The notes: a model not told the origin generated them from the letters alone. Positions 52,141-60,940 are shown, counted from the first letter of the stretch. The stretch: DNA of 64,000 nt from Paenibacillus allorhizosphaerae (GCF_910594985.1 NZ_CAJVCE010000019.1:78546-142545); one strand, 5' to 3'. A program made the numbers and translations.

Positions 52141-52593
52141 TCAACTAGTCAACAAAGCCCCGCTGTCTGTTAATTCATCCAAATAGCCGAACAGCTTCAG
52201 ATCGTTCAGCGCTTCCCGCACCGCTTGCTCGTCGTCACCCGATTGTCCCGACAATTCCGCAAGCTCCTCCATAGTTACATGAGGGTAGCGCTTCAAATAC
52301 ACAAGCAGCCCTTTCGCCGTCCACGACAAGCGGTCATCGCCGAAATCTCCGACGATTTCGCGGAACGCTTTATGCGTCACGATCTTTTTGTCCACAAGCC
52401 CCTGCAGCGCGCTTGTCGCCTGCCTGCTGGTCATCCGGCCGTAAGCAGCAATATCGGCGACCGATATCATGCCGGACTTCTCGCTCGTTAACGTGCTAAG
52501 TACAATACAAATCATTTGCTGGTAAATATCAAGATCGGGAATTTTGAAAAAATCATTCAATGAAAACGAACCTGTTTGCGTCAAAGTCGTCAC
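52141..52593 (-). CDS. winged-helix hypothetical protein next to the ParM operon, 150 aa
   Basis: Not assigned to a family. Helical winged-helix features: IYQQMICIVLSTLTSEKSGM, ISVADIAAYGRMTSRQATSA, LQGLVDKKIVTHKAFREI, then a second helical region VTMEELAELSGQ and ALNDLKLFGYLDEL. This resembles the DnaD/replication-initiator N-terminal domain or a MarR-like reader. It lies in front of the ParM/ParR pair and may regulate it. Start GTG 52593 is 12 or more bases from GGAGG, a little far; another start is possible. Confidence 0.65.
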   Translation of the reverse strand: MTTLTQTGSFSLNDFFKIPDLDIYQQMICIVLSTLTSEKSGMISVADIAAYGRMTSRQATSALQGLVDKKIVTHKAFREIVGDFGDDRLSWTAKGLLVYLKRYPHVTMEELAELSGQSGDDEQAVREALNDLKLFGYLDELTDSGALLTS

Positions 52594-52848
52594 AGCTTGC
52601 GTATACCTCCATTCGGCAATAGATAGGATACAGTAACCTTAGCGCACTGCCTCTATTTTATTGAAAACATGTTATCAAAGTATGTTCGAACCTTAATAAA
52701 TTTAAGATAGTCATGGAGCCCCATTCGCTCTAAATGTCATATGTAATATTTATGTTATGTTTGATCCGGGTTTCGGTTGTCTACAACAAGAAAACGAACA
52801 ATGGAAAAAGAAATTGATACCAATGTTAAGAAAATTGTGTTAGATATA

Positions 52849-52878
52849 TTGACGTATAAGTGGTTTGTGTCATAAAAT
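52849..52878 (+). promoter_or_regulatory. promoter of amtB
   Basis: -35 TTGACG (52849-52854), 18 bases, -10 TAAAAT (52873-52878), about 110 bases upstream of ATG 52989. The whole 52594-52988 stretch is AT-rich and gene-free; no convincing GlnR/TnrA box was found. Confidence 0.55.
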
Positions 52879-52988
52879 GTGTACATAAGAAATAACATTG
52901 AAGAAACCAAACGAAAGTCAGGGGGAAAGACGTAGGTAATCTGTACTACACGTAATCATATCTACTATTAAAAGTGAGGTTGAGCGAC

Positions 52989-54293
52989 ATGGAATTAGGA
53001 TTGAATGCGATTTGGGTCATGCTGGGTGCCATCTTGGTCATTTTTATGCAAAGCGGGTTCGTCTTACTGGAGGCCGGTTCCACTCGTATGAAAAATGCCG
53101 GTCACATTGCCGGTAAAACAATCTTCACACTCGGCATCGTTTCCTTGGTTTTTTGGGCGGTAGGCTACGCTTTGATCTTCGGTTCGCAAGGCAACTCCCT
53201 GATCGGCTGGGGTGATTATTTCGGATTTGATATGAAAAATGTTCCGGACGGCAGTCCGGTGGCTCCGACGGTGATGTTTATATTCCAGCTCGCTTTCGCG
53301 GCCATCTCGATGGCGGTAGCGTTCGGCGGTTTCGCCGAAAGAGCGAAGCTGTCCGCATACTTGATCTTCGCCATCTTCTTCTCGATTATCGTTTATCCGG
53401 TCATCGCGCACTGGGTATGGGGCGGCGGCTGGCTTGCAGAGCACGGCAAACAAGACTTTGCGGGATCGACGGTCGTTCATTTGACGGGTGCTATGGCTGC
53501 ACTGGCTGCAACGATTTTGCTCAAGCCGCGTCTTGGCAAATACAACAAGAACGGTACGCCTAACGACATTCCGGGACATAACCAAGTATTTACGACGCTC
53601 GGCGTGATGCTGCTGTGGGTAGGCTGGTTCGGTTTCAACGCAAGCAGTACGATTACCGTTGGCGACGGCAGTTTCTTCGGTTTCGTTGCCATCAATACGC
53701 AGCTTGGCGCAGCCGCCGGTGCGGTAGCCGCTTTGCTGATCGCTTGGGCTGTAAACGGCAAGGCAGATATTTCGGTGATGCTGAACGGCGCTCTCGCCGG
53801 CTTGGTCGCCATCACGGCTTCCTGCGCATTCGTAGACTCCTGGGCCGCTATCGTCATCGGTCTCATAGCCGGCGTGGTCGTATTCGCCAGCATGCGCTTC
53901 TTCGAAAAACTTCGTATCGACGATCCGATCTATGCGCTTTCCGCTCACGGTACGGCCGGTGTATGGGGCACGCTGTCCAACGGCTTCTTCGCCACACCGG
54001 AGCTGGTCGAGAAAGTGGGCATCGGTAAGCCGGGACTTCTATACGGCGGCGGTTTTGAACAATTGGGTGTCCAAGCGATGGGCGTCGTCGTCTGCGGCGC
54101 ATTCGCATTCGTGATCTCCTATGTCATCTTAGCTATCATCGAGGCAGTTATCGGCTTGCGTGTTACGGAAGAGGAAGAGACCATCGGTCTGGACTTGAGC
54201 GAGCATGGAAGCTACGGCTATCCAGAGCATTTGAAAGCCGGTGCCGGCGCTAGCGCAAACGCCAAAGCAACGCCAATCCATCCATCGGCTTAA
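52989..54293 (+). CDS. amtB: ammonium transporter AmtB
   Basis: 434 residues, eleven membrane helices. ALVIFMQSGFVLLEAGSTRM-like start (GFVLLEAG), the twin-histidine channel region STVVHLTGAMAALAAT with His, FGGFAERAKLSAY, and TVGDGSFFGFVAINTQLGAA. It conducts ammonium across the membrane. Family partner GlnK (PII) is not adjacent, unlike in many Firmicutes. ATG 52989 follows GTGAGGTTG. A strong terminator follows. Confidence 0.95.
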   Translation: MELGLNAIWVMLGAILVIFMQSGFVLLEAGSTRMKNAGHIAGKTIFTLGIVSLVFWAVGYALIFGSQGNSLIGWGDYFGFDMKNVPDGSPVAPTVMFIFQLAFAAISMAVAFGGFAERAKLSAYLIFAIFFSIIVYPVIAHWVWGGGWLAEHGKQDFAGSTVVHLTGAMAALAATILLKPRLGKYNKNGTPNDIPGHNQVFTTLGVMLLWVGWFGFNASSTITVGDGSFFGFVAINTQLGAAAGAVAALLIAWAVNGKADISVMLNGALAGLVAITASCAFVDSWAAIVIGLIAGVVVFASMRFFEKLRIDDPIYALSAHGTAGVWGTLSNGFFATPELVEKVGIGKPGLLYGGGFEQLGVQAMGVVVCGAFAFVISYVILAIIEAVIGLRVTEEEETIGLDLSEHGSYGYPEHLKAGAGASANAKATPIHPSA

Positions 54294-54321
54294 CGTAAGG
54301 TAACATTAAATCGAATAACGA

Positions 54322-54360
54322 AAACGTCCCGTTCACTCGCAGGAGTGTAACGGGACGTTT
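54322..54360. terminator. bidirectional terminator after amtB
   Basis: Stem AAACGTCCCGTT/AACGGGACGTTT with an inner CACTC/GAGTG extension, flanked by T and A runs. Confidence 0.9.
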
Positions 54361-54431
54361 GTGTTTAGGCTTGGGCTTTGATGACGGGTTTCGCCGCCCA
54401 CCTCTACCATTTGCTATAGAACGAGCGTGGA

Positions 54432-54764
54432 CTACATGCTGCCGCCAAACAGGTCAGGCACGTATTCGATGCTGGATTGCGCAACGATCGTCAGCTGCTC
54501 CCGTTCGGCATTATAATGTACGGAGCCGTCGTTGACATAAAACCATATTTTTTTCGTCGGCCGATCGTCAAATTCCTGAAACAAAAACACGTTCAGCTCC
54601 TGCTTCCACTCCAGCAGCTCTTCCATGCTGCGGTCCATCGGCGCCTTCACCGTAAACTTGAATGATGCGCCGTCGCTCTCCACCCGGTATTCGCGTGGCT
54701 GCTTCCCCGTATCGATAAACGTCCTGCCGCCTACCGCATGCTTAATGAGCAGCGTTTCCTTCAT
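54432..54764 (-). CDS. conserved hypothetical protein, 110 aa
   Basis: Not recognised. A compact beta-rich protein: MKETLLIKHAVGGRTFIDTG, EYRVESDGASFKFTVKAPMD, a helix SMEELLEWKQELNVFLFQEF and WFYVNDGSVHYNAEREQLTI. ATG 54764 follows AAAGGAGGAG, 13 bases after the pirin gene stop, so it is the second gene of that operon. A function linked to the pirin is possible but not shown. Confidence 0.75.
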   Translation of the reverse strand: MKETLLIKHAVGGRTFIDTGKQPREYRVESDGASFKFTVKAPMDRSMEELLEWKQELNVFLFQEFDDRPTKKIWFYVNDGSVHYNAEREQLTIVAQSSIEYVPDLFGGSM

Positions 54765-54777
54765 TTCGGCTCCTCCT

Positions 54778-55479
54778 TTATGGCAAGTCGATCAGCATGT
54801 AAAACGAGTCCTCGGCCGCCTGAATCGCTAGATCCGGCGTATCGGTAATGCGCGCCGTATCCCTTGTTCCGAGCGTTTCGGCTCCGTTTAATACAACCCG
54901 GCCTTCGATGACGAACAGGAAGATGCGCCTGCCTGCTTCCTGCCGGAAGGAGATCGTCTTTCCTTGCTCCGCCCTGCTCAAATAGATGGTCATGTCCTGA
55001 TGAATTTTCGCCGTGCCGCCCTCTCCATCCGGAGTGACAACGGGCAGCAGCGCATTGCGCAATTGCTCCGGGTCGTAGCCGGCCGTTTCGTACGAAGGAG
55101 GAAGCCCGCGTTCGCGCGGCATAAACCAAAGCTGCAGCAGGCTGAGCTCCTCCGTCTCGGAGGCGTTATACTCGGCATGAATGACACCGGTGCCCGCCGT
55201 CATTCGCTGCACTTCCCCGTAGGAGGTGATCTCCGTATTGCCCAAATCGTCTTCGTGCTTGATCTGACCGCTGAGAACGACGGACACGATCTCCATGTCG
55301 CTGTGCGGATGCGGACCGAAGCCACTCCCAGGTGCCACCTGGTCGTCGTTGCACACCCTCATGACGCCAAAACTCGTATTCTCGGGATCGAAAGGCTCCC
55401 CGAACGAGAAGCTGCGGCTGCCCTTCAGCCATCCGAGATCGATCGACACGCGCGAGCTTGCCGGATACACTTGAATCAT
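54778..55479 (-). CDS. pirin-family bicupin protein (YhhW-like quercetin dioxygenase type)
   Basis: 233 residues. The N-terminal cupin metal site is GFGPHPHSDMEIVSVVLSGQ (two His) with HEDDLGN and GVIHAEYNAS (third His), matching pirin-type metal sites. A second degenerate cupin follows (IFLFVIEGRVVLNGAETL). Members are quercetinase-like or transcription cofactors. ATG 55479 follows GGGAGGG. First gene of a pair with the 110-aa protein. Confidence 0.9.
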   Translation of the reverse strand: MIQVYPASSRVSIDLGWLKGSRSFSFGEPFDPENTSFGVMRVCNDDQVAPGSGFGPHPHSDMEIVSVVLSGQIKHEDDLGNTEITSYGEVQRMTAGTGVIHAEYNASETEELSLLQLWFMPRERGLPPSYETAGYDPEQLRNALLPVVTPDGEGGTAKIHQDMTIYLSRAEQGKTISFRQEAGRRIFLFVIEGRVVLNGAETLGTRDTARITDTPDLAIQAAEDSFYMLIDLP

Positions 55480-55500
55480 CGCTATCCCTCCCACTAGTGT

Positions 55501-56850
55501 TTATGTCTCTTTGCGCAGCCAATGAAACGGCGTCGTATTAAAGAACAGGTTCGGATTGACGGGCGTATTGTGCGCCCAGAACGTAAAGTGCAGATGCGGT
55601 CCCGTCGAAAATCCGGTCGTGCCGACCGTACCGATAATGTCACCCTTTTTTACACGATCCCCGGCTTTTACGTGAAGCTCGAATAAATGCGCATATTGCG
55701 AAAACAGTCCCATGCCGTGGTCGATATAAATCGAATTGCCGGTTAAATACAAGCTGTCCGCCAGCGCAACAACCCCGTCGTTCGTCGCCTTGATCGGCGT
55801 CCCTTGCTTGGCCGCGAGATCCAGCGCGGTGTGGGTGCTGTCGAGCTTGCCGTTCACGTAACGGGTATAGCCGTACGGGGTCGTCAGTATCCCTTCAATC
55901 GGCTGAATGAACGCTTCGGAGAACAAAAATTCCGGCTCGGACTTGCTCCGCGCGGCGTCGATTGCTTTCTGATCGGCCTGAATGCGCTGCGTATCCTGCT
56001 TCATGGCTTCCATTTGCTTGGTCACTTGCAAATATTGCGTTTCGAACTTTTTCGCCTTCACGGTCAATGTCTGGTCGCCGATCGCATACGATCCGGGCTT
56101 CACCTGCATCGAAACGGGTACATAGGTAAAGTAACCTGCTCCCGACGGCTCAAGCGGAAATGTTTTCCCCTGCCACGATACTTCGCCCGGCCCGCTATGC
56201 CGCACAAGCACAACATCCCCGGGTGACACTGTATCGGGCAACAGCGTCCACTGCGAGCCGATGGCCAGTTTGGCGTTGCCCTCGGACGCATAGCGCGCGG
56301 CTTCGTCCTTGATTTGCTGCTGCCGCTTCTTTTCCTCCTGCATGGCCGTGCGGATACTCGGTGTTACTTCGTTGTACCAAGTGTTACCCCCATCAGTCGT
56401 GACCAATACGGAATGCTTCAGCTCCGCACTGTGAGGCAGCAGCACCCAGCCGAGCCGGTCGGTCATGAACTGGGACTGCTTGACCGGATACTCCCTGGAT
56501 TGAAACACGACCGTATCCGGCTTCCGCTCTTCCGGTAGCATTCCGCTCCAGACAGCAGGCTCGACCGATGCTTCTTCCGATTCGGGTACAGCCCCTTCCC
56601 GCCATGTGAGGCCCCCGTCTTCCGTGACAAGCGTTCCACCGTCCGCGTACCGGATCCAGCCGCGGTCAAAGTCTTTCATGCGAAATTCCGTCATTTCCCG
56701 GCGAACCGGCGATTTCTTCTCCGCAACGATTCGTCCGTCACCCTGCTCCTCCGCGGGCGTCCGCTGTTCGTAGATGAATATGCCGGCGCAAACGCCCAGC
56801 AGCAGCGCTCCCCCCAGCAAAACCTTATGCTTCATCGTTCCCGTTCCCAT
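55501..56850 (-). CDS. secreted M23 (LytM-type) murein endopeptidase with beta-propeller-like repeats
   Basis: 449 residues. N-terminal signal/anchor (KVLLGGALLLGVCAGIFIYE). Two Asp-box-type segments, GGTLVTEDGGLTW and VLVTTDGGNTWYNEV, about 80 residues apart and both ending DGG-TW, recall BNR/photosynthesis-assembly propeller repeats, unusual in an M23 enzyme. A coiled region precedes the peptidase domain, with HTALDLAAKQGTPIKATNDG (H-D zinc ligands), SIYIDHGMGLFSQYAHL and TGPHLHFTFW (HxH). ATG 56850 is four bases after GGAAGGAAGG; 56835 is possible. Confidence 0.9.
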   Translation of the reverse strand: MGTGTMKHKVLLGGALLLGVCAGIFIYEQRTPAEEQGDGRIVAEKKSPVRREMTEFRMKDFDRGWIRYADGGTLVTEDGGLTWREGAVPESEEASVEPAVWSGMLPEERKPDTVVFQSREYPVKQSQFMTDRLGWVLLPHSAELKHSVLVTTDGGNTWYNEVTPSIRTAMQEEKKRQQQIKDEAARYASEGNAKLAIGSQWTLLPDTVSPGDVVLVRHSGPGEVSWQGKTFPLEPSGAGYFTYVPVSMQVKPGSYAIGDQTLTVKAKKFETQYLQVTKQMEAMKQDTQRIQADQKAIDAARSKSEPEFLFSEAFIQPIEGILTTPYGYTRYVNGKLDSTHTALDLAAKQGTPIKATNDGVVALADSLYLTGNSIYIDHGMGLFSQYAHLFELHVKAGDRVKKGDIIGTVGTTGFSTGPHLHFTFWAHNTPVNPNLFFNTTPFHWLRKET

Positions 56851-56982
56851 CCTTCCTTCCAAGCTGACCTGCCTTGTGCCTTCTATATTTTCCATCATAA
56901 CCGATGTGCGGACAAAAAGAAAAAGCAGGTGCGGATGCTCCTGCCCTTCCAGCGCGTCCGCTTTCGAACAGCGGACTATCGT

Positions 56983-58038
56983 TTATTTCCCTTGCTTTAC
57001 TTCGTTCAGTAAGCTTAAATCCAAAAACTTGCTCAGATCCAGCTGTTCCTTCTTCACATCTTTAATATATCCGGCATCGATCGATACGCGAGCCATCTCT
57101 TCAATCGCTTCCTTGCTCACGTCGGGAGTCAAGTTCAAGTGGGAGATCGCGGCTTTGATCAAGTTAATATCCATGCCTTTGCCGCTCAGCGCTTTCAACC
57201 GGTTGTTGATCAATTCGTACGATTTGTCCGGATTTTTCTTAATGAAATCGATCGCTTCGATATTCGCCTTAATCGCGCCTTTCACCGCTTCGCGGTTCGA
57301 TTTCAGGAACTTGTCGCTGGCTACCAAGATCGTAAGCGGATAGTTTCCGTTGTTCGGCGGGATTTTGTCCCAGTCGACGATGATTTTACCGATGCCCTCT
57401 TGTTCCATTTGCGTGCCCCATGGCTCGGGAATGAGCGTAGCATCGACTTCTTTTTGTCTCATGGCGATGAGCGTATCGGCCGGAGCGCGGGCGATAATTT
57501 GCGCGCCGCTCTTGTCCGTCGTCACTTTTACGTTATTTTGGGCAAGAAGCAGGCGAAGTGAAATTTCGTTGGTGCTGCCTTTGGTCGGGATGGCGACGGT
57601 TTTGCCGACGAGATCCTTCACGCTGTTGATGCCGGAATCTTTCGCCGCTACCAGCACGGCGCCGCCGTTGTTGGAGCCGGAGACCACGCGGAAGTTGTTG
57701 CTTCTCAAAAATTGGTTCGTCGACGGACCGGGACCTACAAAGCCAAGATCGATTTGATCGGTTGCCAGCGCCGTGGAAAAGTCCGAGCCATTGTCAAAGG
57801 CGGTAACTTCGATTTTGACGTTTTGGCCCCAGTATTTTTCAAACAGCTTGTTCTCCAGGGCGACATAGCCCGGAGCATGCGTCACGTTCTTGAAAATACC
57901 GAGACGAACCGTGGAAGGAGCCGCTTGATTGCCGGCGGCTGCGCCGCTCGGCGCTTCTTCTTTCTTCGAGCCGCAGGCTGCAAGCAAGAGCGATGCGATC
58001 AGCAGCAGGGCAATCGGGAATGACCATTTTTTTCTCAT
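56983..58038 (-). CDS. ABC transporter substrate-binding lipoprotein, SsuA/NrtA/TauA type
   Basis: 351 residues. Lipobox IASLLLAAC. Family features: VRLGIFKNVTHAPGYVALEN, DFSTALATDQIDLGFVGPGP, GKTVAIPTKGSTNEISLRLL and EVDATLIPEPWGTQMEQEGI. These bind aliphatic sulfonates, taurine or nitrate; the ligand cannot be chosen here. It is the last gene of the ATPase-permease-binding protein operon (minus strand). Confidence 0.9.
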   Translation of the reverse strand: MRKKWSFPIALLLIASLLLAACGSKKEEAPSGAAAGNQAAPSTVRLGIFKNVTHAPGYVALENKLFEKYWGQNVKIEVTAFDNGSDFSTALATDQIDLGFVGPGPSTNQFLRSNNFRVVSGSNNGGAVLVAAKDSGINSVKDLVGKTVAIPTKGSTNEISLRLLLAQNNVKVTTDKSGAQIIARAPADTLIAMRQKEVDATLIPEPWGTQMEQEGIGKIIVDWDKIPPNNGNYPLTILVASDKFLKSNREAVKGAIKANIEAIDFIKKNPDKSYELINNRLKALSGKGMDINLIKAAISHLNLTPDVSKEAIEEMARVSIDAGYIKDVKKEQLDLSKFLDLSLLNEVKQGK

Positions 58039-58073
58039 GTTTTCTCTCCACCTTTTTGATATGACAAAATCTA

Positions 58074-58838
58074 TTATTTCTTTTGATTGGCAAGACCATA
58101 ACGAATCAGGATTTTATCTTCCATCCGCTTGAAGCAGAAATGGTCGGATATCGTTCCGAGCACGGAGATAATGATAACGATGCAAAGCATGAGCGCCGTA
58201 TCCGCCAAGTTCCGGCCGTCCTGCAGCAGTTGGCCGAGACCTACGCCCTTGGCGATCAGCTCGCCCGCCACCAGCGCCCGCCAGGCGAACGCCCAAGCGA
58301 CGCGGACACCGGTCATCATATGAGGAAAAGCGGCCGGCACCATGACTTGGTAAAACATTTTGAAGCCGTTGCCCGTACCCATCGTTTGCGCAGCCTTGAT
58401 GTAGATCGGAGGGATGTTCTTAATCCCGGTACGGCTTGACATGGCCATCGTCCAAGTGGCGCCGAGCGTCGTAATGAAAATAACGGAGAAGTCGTTCATG
58501 CCGAACCAAATGATGGCAAAAGGCAGCCACGCAATCGACGGAATCGTCTGCAGCGCGACGACCAGAAACCCGATCGTATCGTCAAGGAACCGGTATCGCG
58601 CAAACAAAAAGCCGAGCGTCACGCCGATCACGATAGATAATACGAATGCAGTCAGCAAGCGGCGAACGCTTTCGATTGTCGCTTCGAGCAGCTGGCCGTG
58701 AACGAACCCGTCGTAAAACGCTTGTAGCACTTGGAGGACGGACGGGAATTTCCAGCCCCAGTCGAATATTCTAAATCCCGCTTCCCAAGCTATCAGAAGC
58801 AGTATCAGAAACAGCGTTCTTCTTAATGCTGTACTCAT
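58074..58838 (-). CDS. ABC transporter permease, SsuC/NrtB/TauC type
   Basis: 254 residues, six helices with the inner-membrane coupling loop EAA motif LVAGELIAKGVGLGQLLQDG (IAKGVGLG). Works with the ATPase and binding protein to import sulfonate, taurine or nitrate. ATG 58838 follows AAAGGAGGAG and overlaps the end of the ATPase gene by 68 bases, so it is translationally coupled. Confidence 0.92.
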   Translation of the reverse strand: MSTALRRTLFLILLLIAWEAGFRIFDWGWKFPSVLQVLQAFYDGFVHGQLLEATIESVRRLLTAFVLSIVIGVTLGFLFARYRFLDDTIGFLVVALQTIPSIAWLPFAIIWFGMNDFSVIFITTLGATWTMAMSSRTGIKNIPPIYIKAAQTMGTGNGFKMFYQVMVPAAFPHMMTGVRVAWAFAWRALVAGELIAKGVGLGQLLQDGRNLADTALMLCIVIIISVLGTISDHFCFKRMEDKILIRYGLANQKK

Positions 58839-59610
58839 CGCCCATCTCCTCCTTTACCACTTTATCGAGCTCATCGGCTAACGCTTCCATGATGCTGCTC
58901 TCGACGTGATGCAGTACGGAATCGGAGATGTCGCGCGGCCGCGCCGCCTGCACGGCAAATTCCTTCTTGATTTTCCCGGGCCGGGTGGACATCACGAGCA
59001 CACGGTCGGACAGAACGACGGCTTCGCGGATATTATGCGTAATGAACAGGATCGTCTTGCGCGTACGCATCCAAATTTCTTCCAGATCCTGATGTAGGAT
59101 CAGCCTTGTTTGTTCATCCAGCGCGGCAAACGGTTCGTCCATCAGCAAAATTTCCGGGTCCATCGCCAGCGCCCTGGCGATCGCCGCCCGCTGCTTCATG
59201 CCGCCGGACAGCTCATGCGGGTATCGGTCGGCGAATTTGCTCAGATGAACCGACTTGATCTGCTCCATCGCAAGCGCTTCGCGTTCCTTCTTCGCGATGC
59301 CTTTCTGCTTCAGCCCGAAGGCGACGTTATCCAGAACGGTCAACCACGGGAACAGCGCATGCTCCTGAAACACGACGACACGGTCGGGACCCGGGCCCTT
59401 GCACGGCTTGCCGTTTACGGTGATCGACCCTTGCTCGGCCTGCTCCAGCCCTGCAACCAAGTTAAGCAGCGTCGATTTGCCGCATCCGGAAGGACCAAGC
59501 AAGGAGACGAACTCCCCTTTATTTATCGTCAGAGAAACGTTATCCAGCGCGGTGAAACTGCCGCCCGTTCGCTGGTGGAACGTTTTCGAGACGTTCGAAA
59601 TTTCAATCAT
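58771..59610 (-). CDS. ABC transporter ATPase, SsuB/NrtD/TauB type
   Basis: 279 residues. Walker A SLLGPSGCGKSTLLNLVAG, Q-loop VVFQEHALFPWLTVLDN, signature LSGGMKQRAAIARALAMDPE and Walker B ILLMDEPFAALDEQTRLILH. It energises the transporter. ATG 59610 is 11 bases after AAGGAG; GTG 59622 is too close. First gene of the three-gene operon, downstream of a CymR-like promoter region. No sulfonate monooxygenase (SsuD) or nitrate reductase gene follows. Confidence 0.92.
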   Translation of the reverse strand: MIEISNVSKTFHQRTGGSFTALDNVSLTINKGEFVSLLGPSGCGKSTLLNLVAGLEQAEQGSITVNGKPCKGPGPDRVVVFQEHALFPWLTVLDNVAFGLKQKGIAKKEREALAMEQIKSVHLSKFADRYPHELSGGMKQRAAIARALAMDPEILLMDEPFAALDEQTRLILHQDLEEIWMRTRKTILFITHNIREAVVLSDRVLVMSTRPGKIKKEFAVQAARPRDISDSVLHHVESSIMEALADELDKVVKEEMGDEYSIKKNAVSDTASDSLGSGI

Positions 59611-59686
59611 CCGGTTTATCACTCCTTGAAGTCAAGCGGTCTCGTCCTTCAATAATAGGTTGTATGCAAAAGGATTATACCCACCT

Positions 59687-59714
59687 ATTTTATCGGAATT
59701 AGGAGAAATGTCAA
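59687..59714 (-). promoter_or_regulatory. promoter of the ABC transporter operon
   Basis: Minus strand: -35 TTGACA (59714-59709), 16 bases, -10 TAAAAT (59692-59687). The AATAGGTGGGTATAATCC just downstream recalls sulfur-response (CymR) operator sequences, but this is a weak comparison. Confidence 0.6.
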
Positions 59715-59731
59715 TTCTTTTTTGCAACAAA

Positions 59732-59756
59732 AAAGTCCTGCCGTCAGCAGGACTTT
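59732..59756 (-). terminator. rho-independent terminator of the UPF0718 gene
   Basis: Stem AAAGTCCTGC/GCAGGACTTT, loop TGACG, then TTTTGTTGC on the minus strand. The ABC operon promoter starts 18 bases further on. Confidence 0.9.
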
Positions 59757-59770
59757 CGTCACACCGTATT

Positions 59771-60847
59771 TTATAAAATCCACGCCCCGATCAACCCGCA
59801 TACAATACCAAGGACAACGACGGATGAGGCGACAAACCAAATCACTTTCGGCGGAAACGATTTGGAGATCATCATCAGGGATGGAAGGCTTACCGGCGGC
59901 AGCGTGATCAGCAAAGCCGCAGCCGGTCCCGCGCCCAGGCCGAAAGACATCATCGTCTGGATGATCGGAATTTCGCCCGCCGTCGGGATGACGAACAGCA
60001 TGCCGGCAATCGCGAAGCCGACAATGGCAATCAGGCTGCTCGCCATGCCCTCGCTCATCGCCGGGAACAGCCACGCTCTGGCGGCACCGAGAACGAGGAC
60101 GGCGATTACGTAGGCGGGGACGATGTGCAGAGTCATCGTCCACATGCTTCGAAGCCATCGGTGCAGCAGCGGCTTCGACTGCTCCGTGCCGGTTTCCTTC
60201 TGATACGCATCGATTTCCGCCGGAAGCTCTACAGTACCGGCGAACCGGTTAGCGAAGTAGCTCACGCCGAACGTAAGAATGAGTCCGAATATAAGCCGCA
60301 GCAGCGTGAACTTCCATGACAGCACAAACGTCATGAAGATGAGCGTGGCCGGGTTGATCGTCGGATTGCCGAGCCAGAACGCGAGGCTCGCGCCGACGGA
60401 AACGTTTTTCTTGCGCAGCCCGACGGCCAGCGGCGCGGCACAGCAAGTGCACATCATGCCGGGAAGGGAAGCGAGACCGCCGATCGCGGTGCTTTTGAAC
60501 GTCGTTTTGCCGAGCACCCGCAGCAGCCATTGCCCCGGAATAAGCACCTGGACGAGCGAGCCGAGCAGGATGCCGAGAACAGCGGCCTTCCAAACGGAAT
60601 TATAGTACGCCTTGGCGTACTCCCATGCCGCATTCCACGAAGGACCGGGGGCTGTCGGGCTTTTGCCGGACACGATGGAAGCACCGATGGAATGCTTGAC
60701 TGCCGCATCGAACGCTTTGTGATAATAGGGCAGCCATTTCACATAAGTGAGCCCGGCAATCGCGATAATGATAAAGACGATGACGGCTGCGATCGCCTTT
60801 TTATTGCTGCCGTTCGGGTCTTGGACGGCATAACCGTTGTTCGTCAT
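59771..60847 (-). CDS. UPF0718 (DUF318/YraQ) membrane permease
   Basis: 358 residues, about ten helices. The family motif GMMCTCCAAPLAVGLRKKN (vicinal cysteines) lies at mid-protein, with a symmetric repeat VPTAGEIPIIQTMMSFGLGA-type loop in the second half (VIPTAGEIPIIQTMMSFGLG). Members are linked to metal(loid) or thiol-compound export in other bacteria, but the function is unproven. ATG 60847 follows GGAGG. The promoter holds a 13-base palindrome. Confidence 0.9.
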   Translation of the reverse strand: MTNNGYAVQDPNGSNKKAIAAVIVFIIIAIAGLTYVKWLPYYHKAFDAAVKHSIGASIVSGKSPTAPGPSWNAAWEYAKAYYNSVWKAAVLGILLGSLVQVLIPGQWLLRVLGKTTFKSTAIGGLASLPGMMCTCCAAPLAVGLRKKNVSVGASLAFWLGNPTINPATLIFMTFVLSWKFTLLRLIFGLILTFGVSYFANRFAGTVELPAEIDAYQKETGTEQSKPLLHRWLRSMWTMTLHIVPAYVIAVLVLGAARAWLFPAMSEGMASSLIAIVGFAIAGMLFVIPTAGEIPIIQTMMSFGLGAGPAAALLITLPPVSLPSLMMISKSFPPKVIWFVASSVVVLGIVCGLIGAWIL

Positions 60848-60874
60848 GGTTCCCTCCGAGTCGTTATATAGTGC

Positions 60875-60891
60875 ATGATGACATCATTATA
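60875..60891 (-). promoter_or_regulatory. palindrome beside the -10 of the UPF0718 gene
   Basis: ATGATG-A-CATCAT at 60875-60887, touching the -10 TATAAT (60891-60886). The -35 is weak (ACGGAC). It is a candidate repressor site. Confidence 0.5.
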
Positions 60892-60940
60892 GCACGGTCC
60901 GACGGCTCGTCCGTTATATTTTCTTCATTGTGGCGCTAGG

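Noticed and set aside
52594..52988. GlnR/TnrA boxes upstream of amtB
   Set aside because: Near matches (for example around TGTCATAAAATGTGTACA and TGTACATAAGAAATAACA) do not satisfy TGTNA-N7-TNACA.
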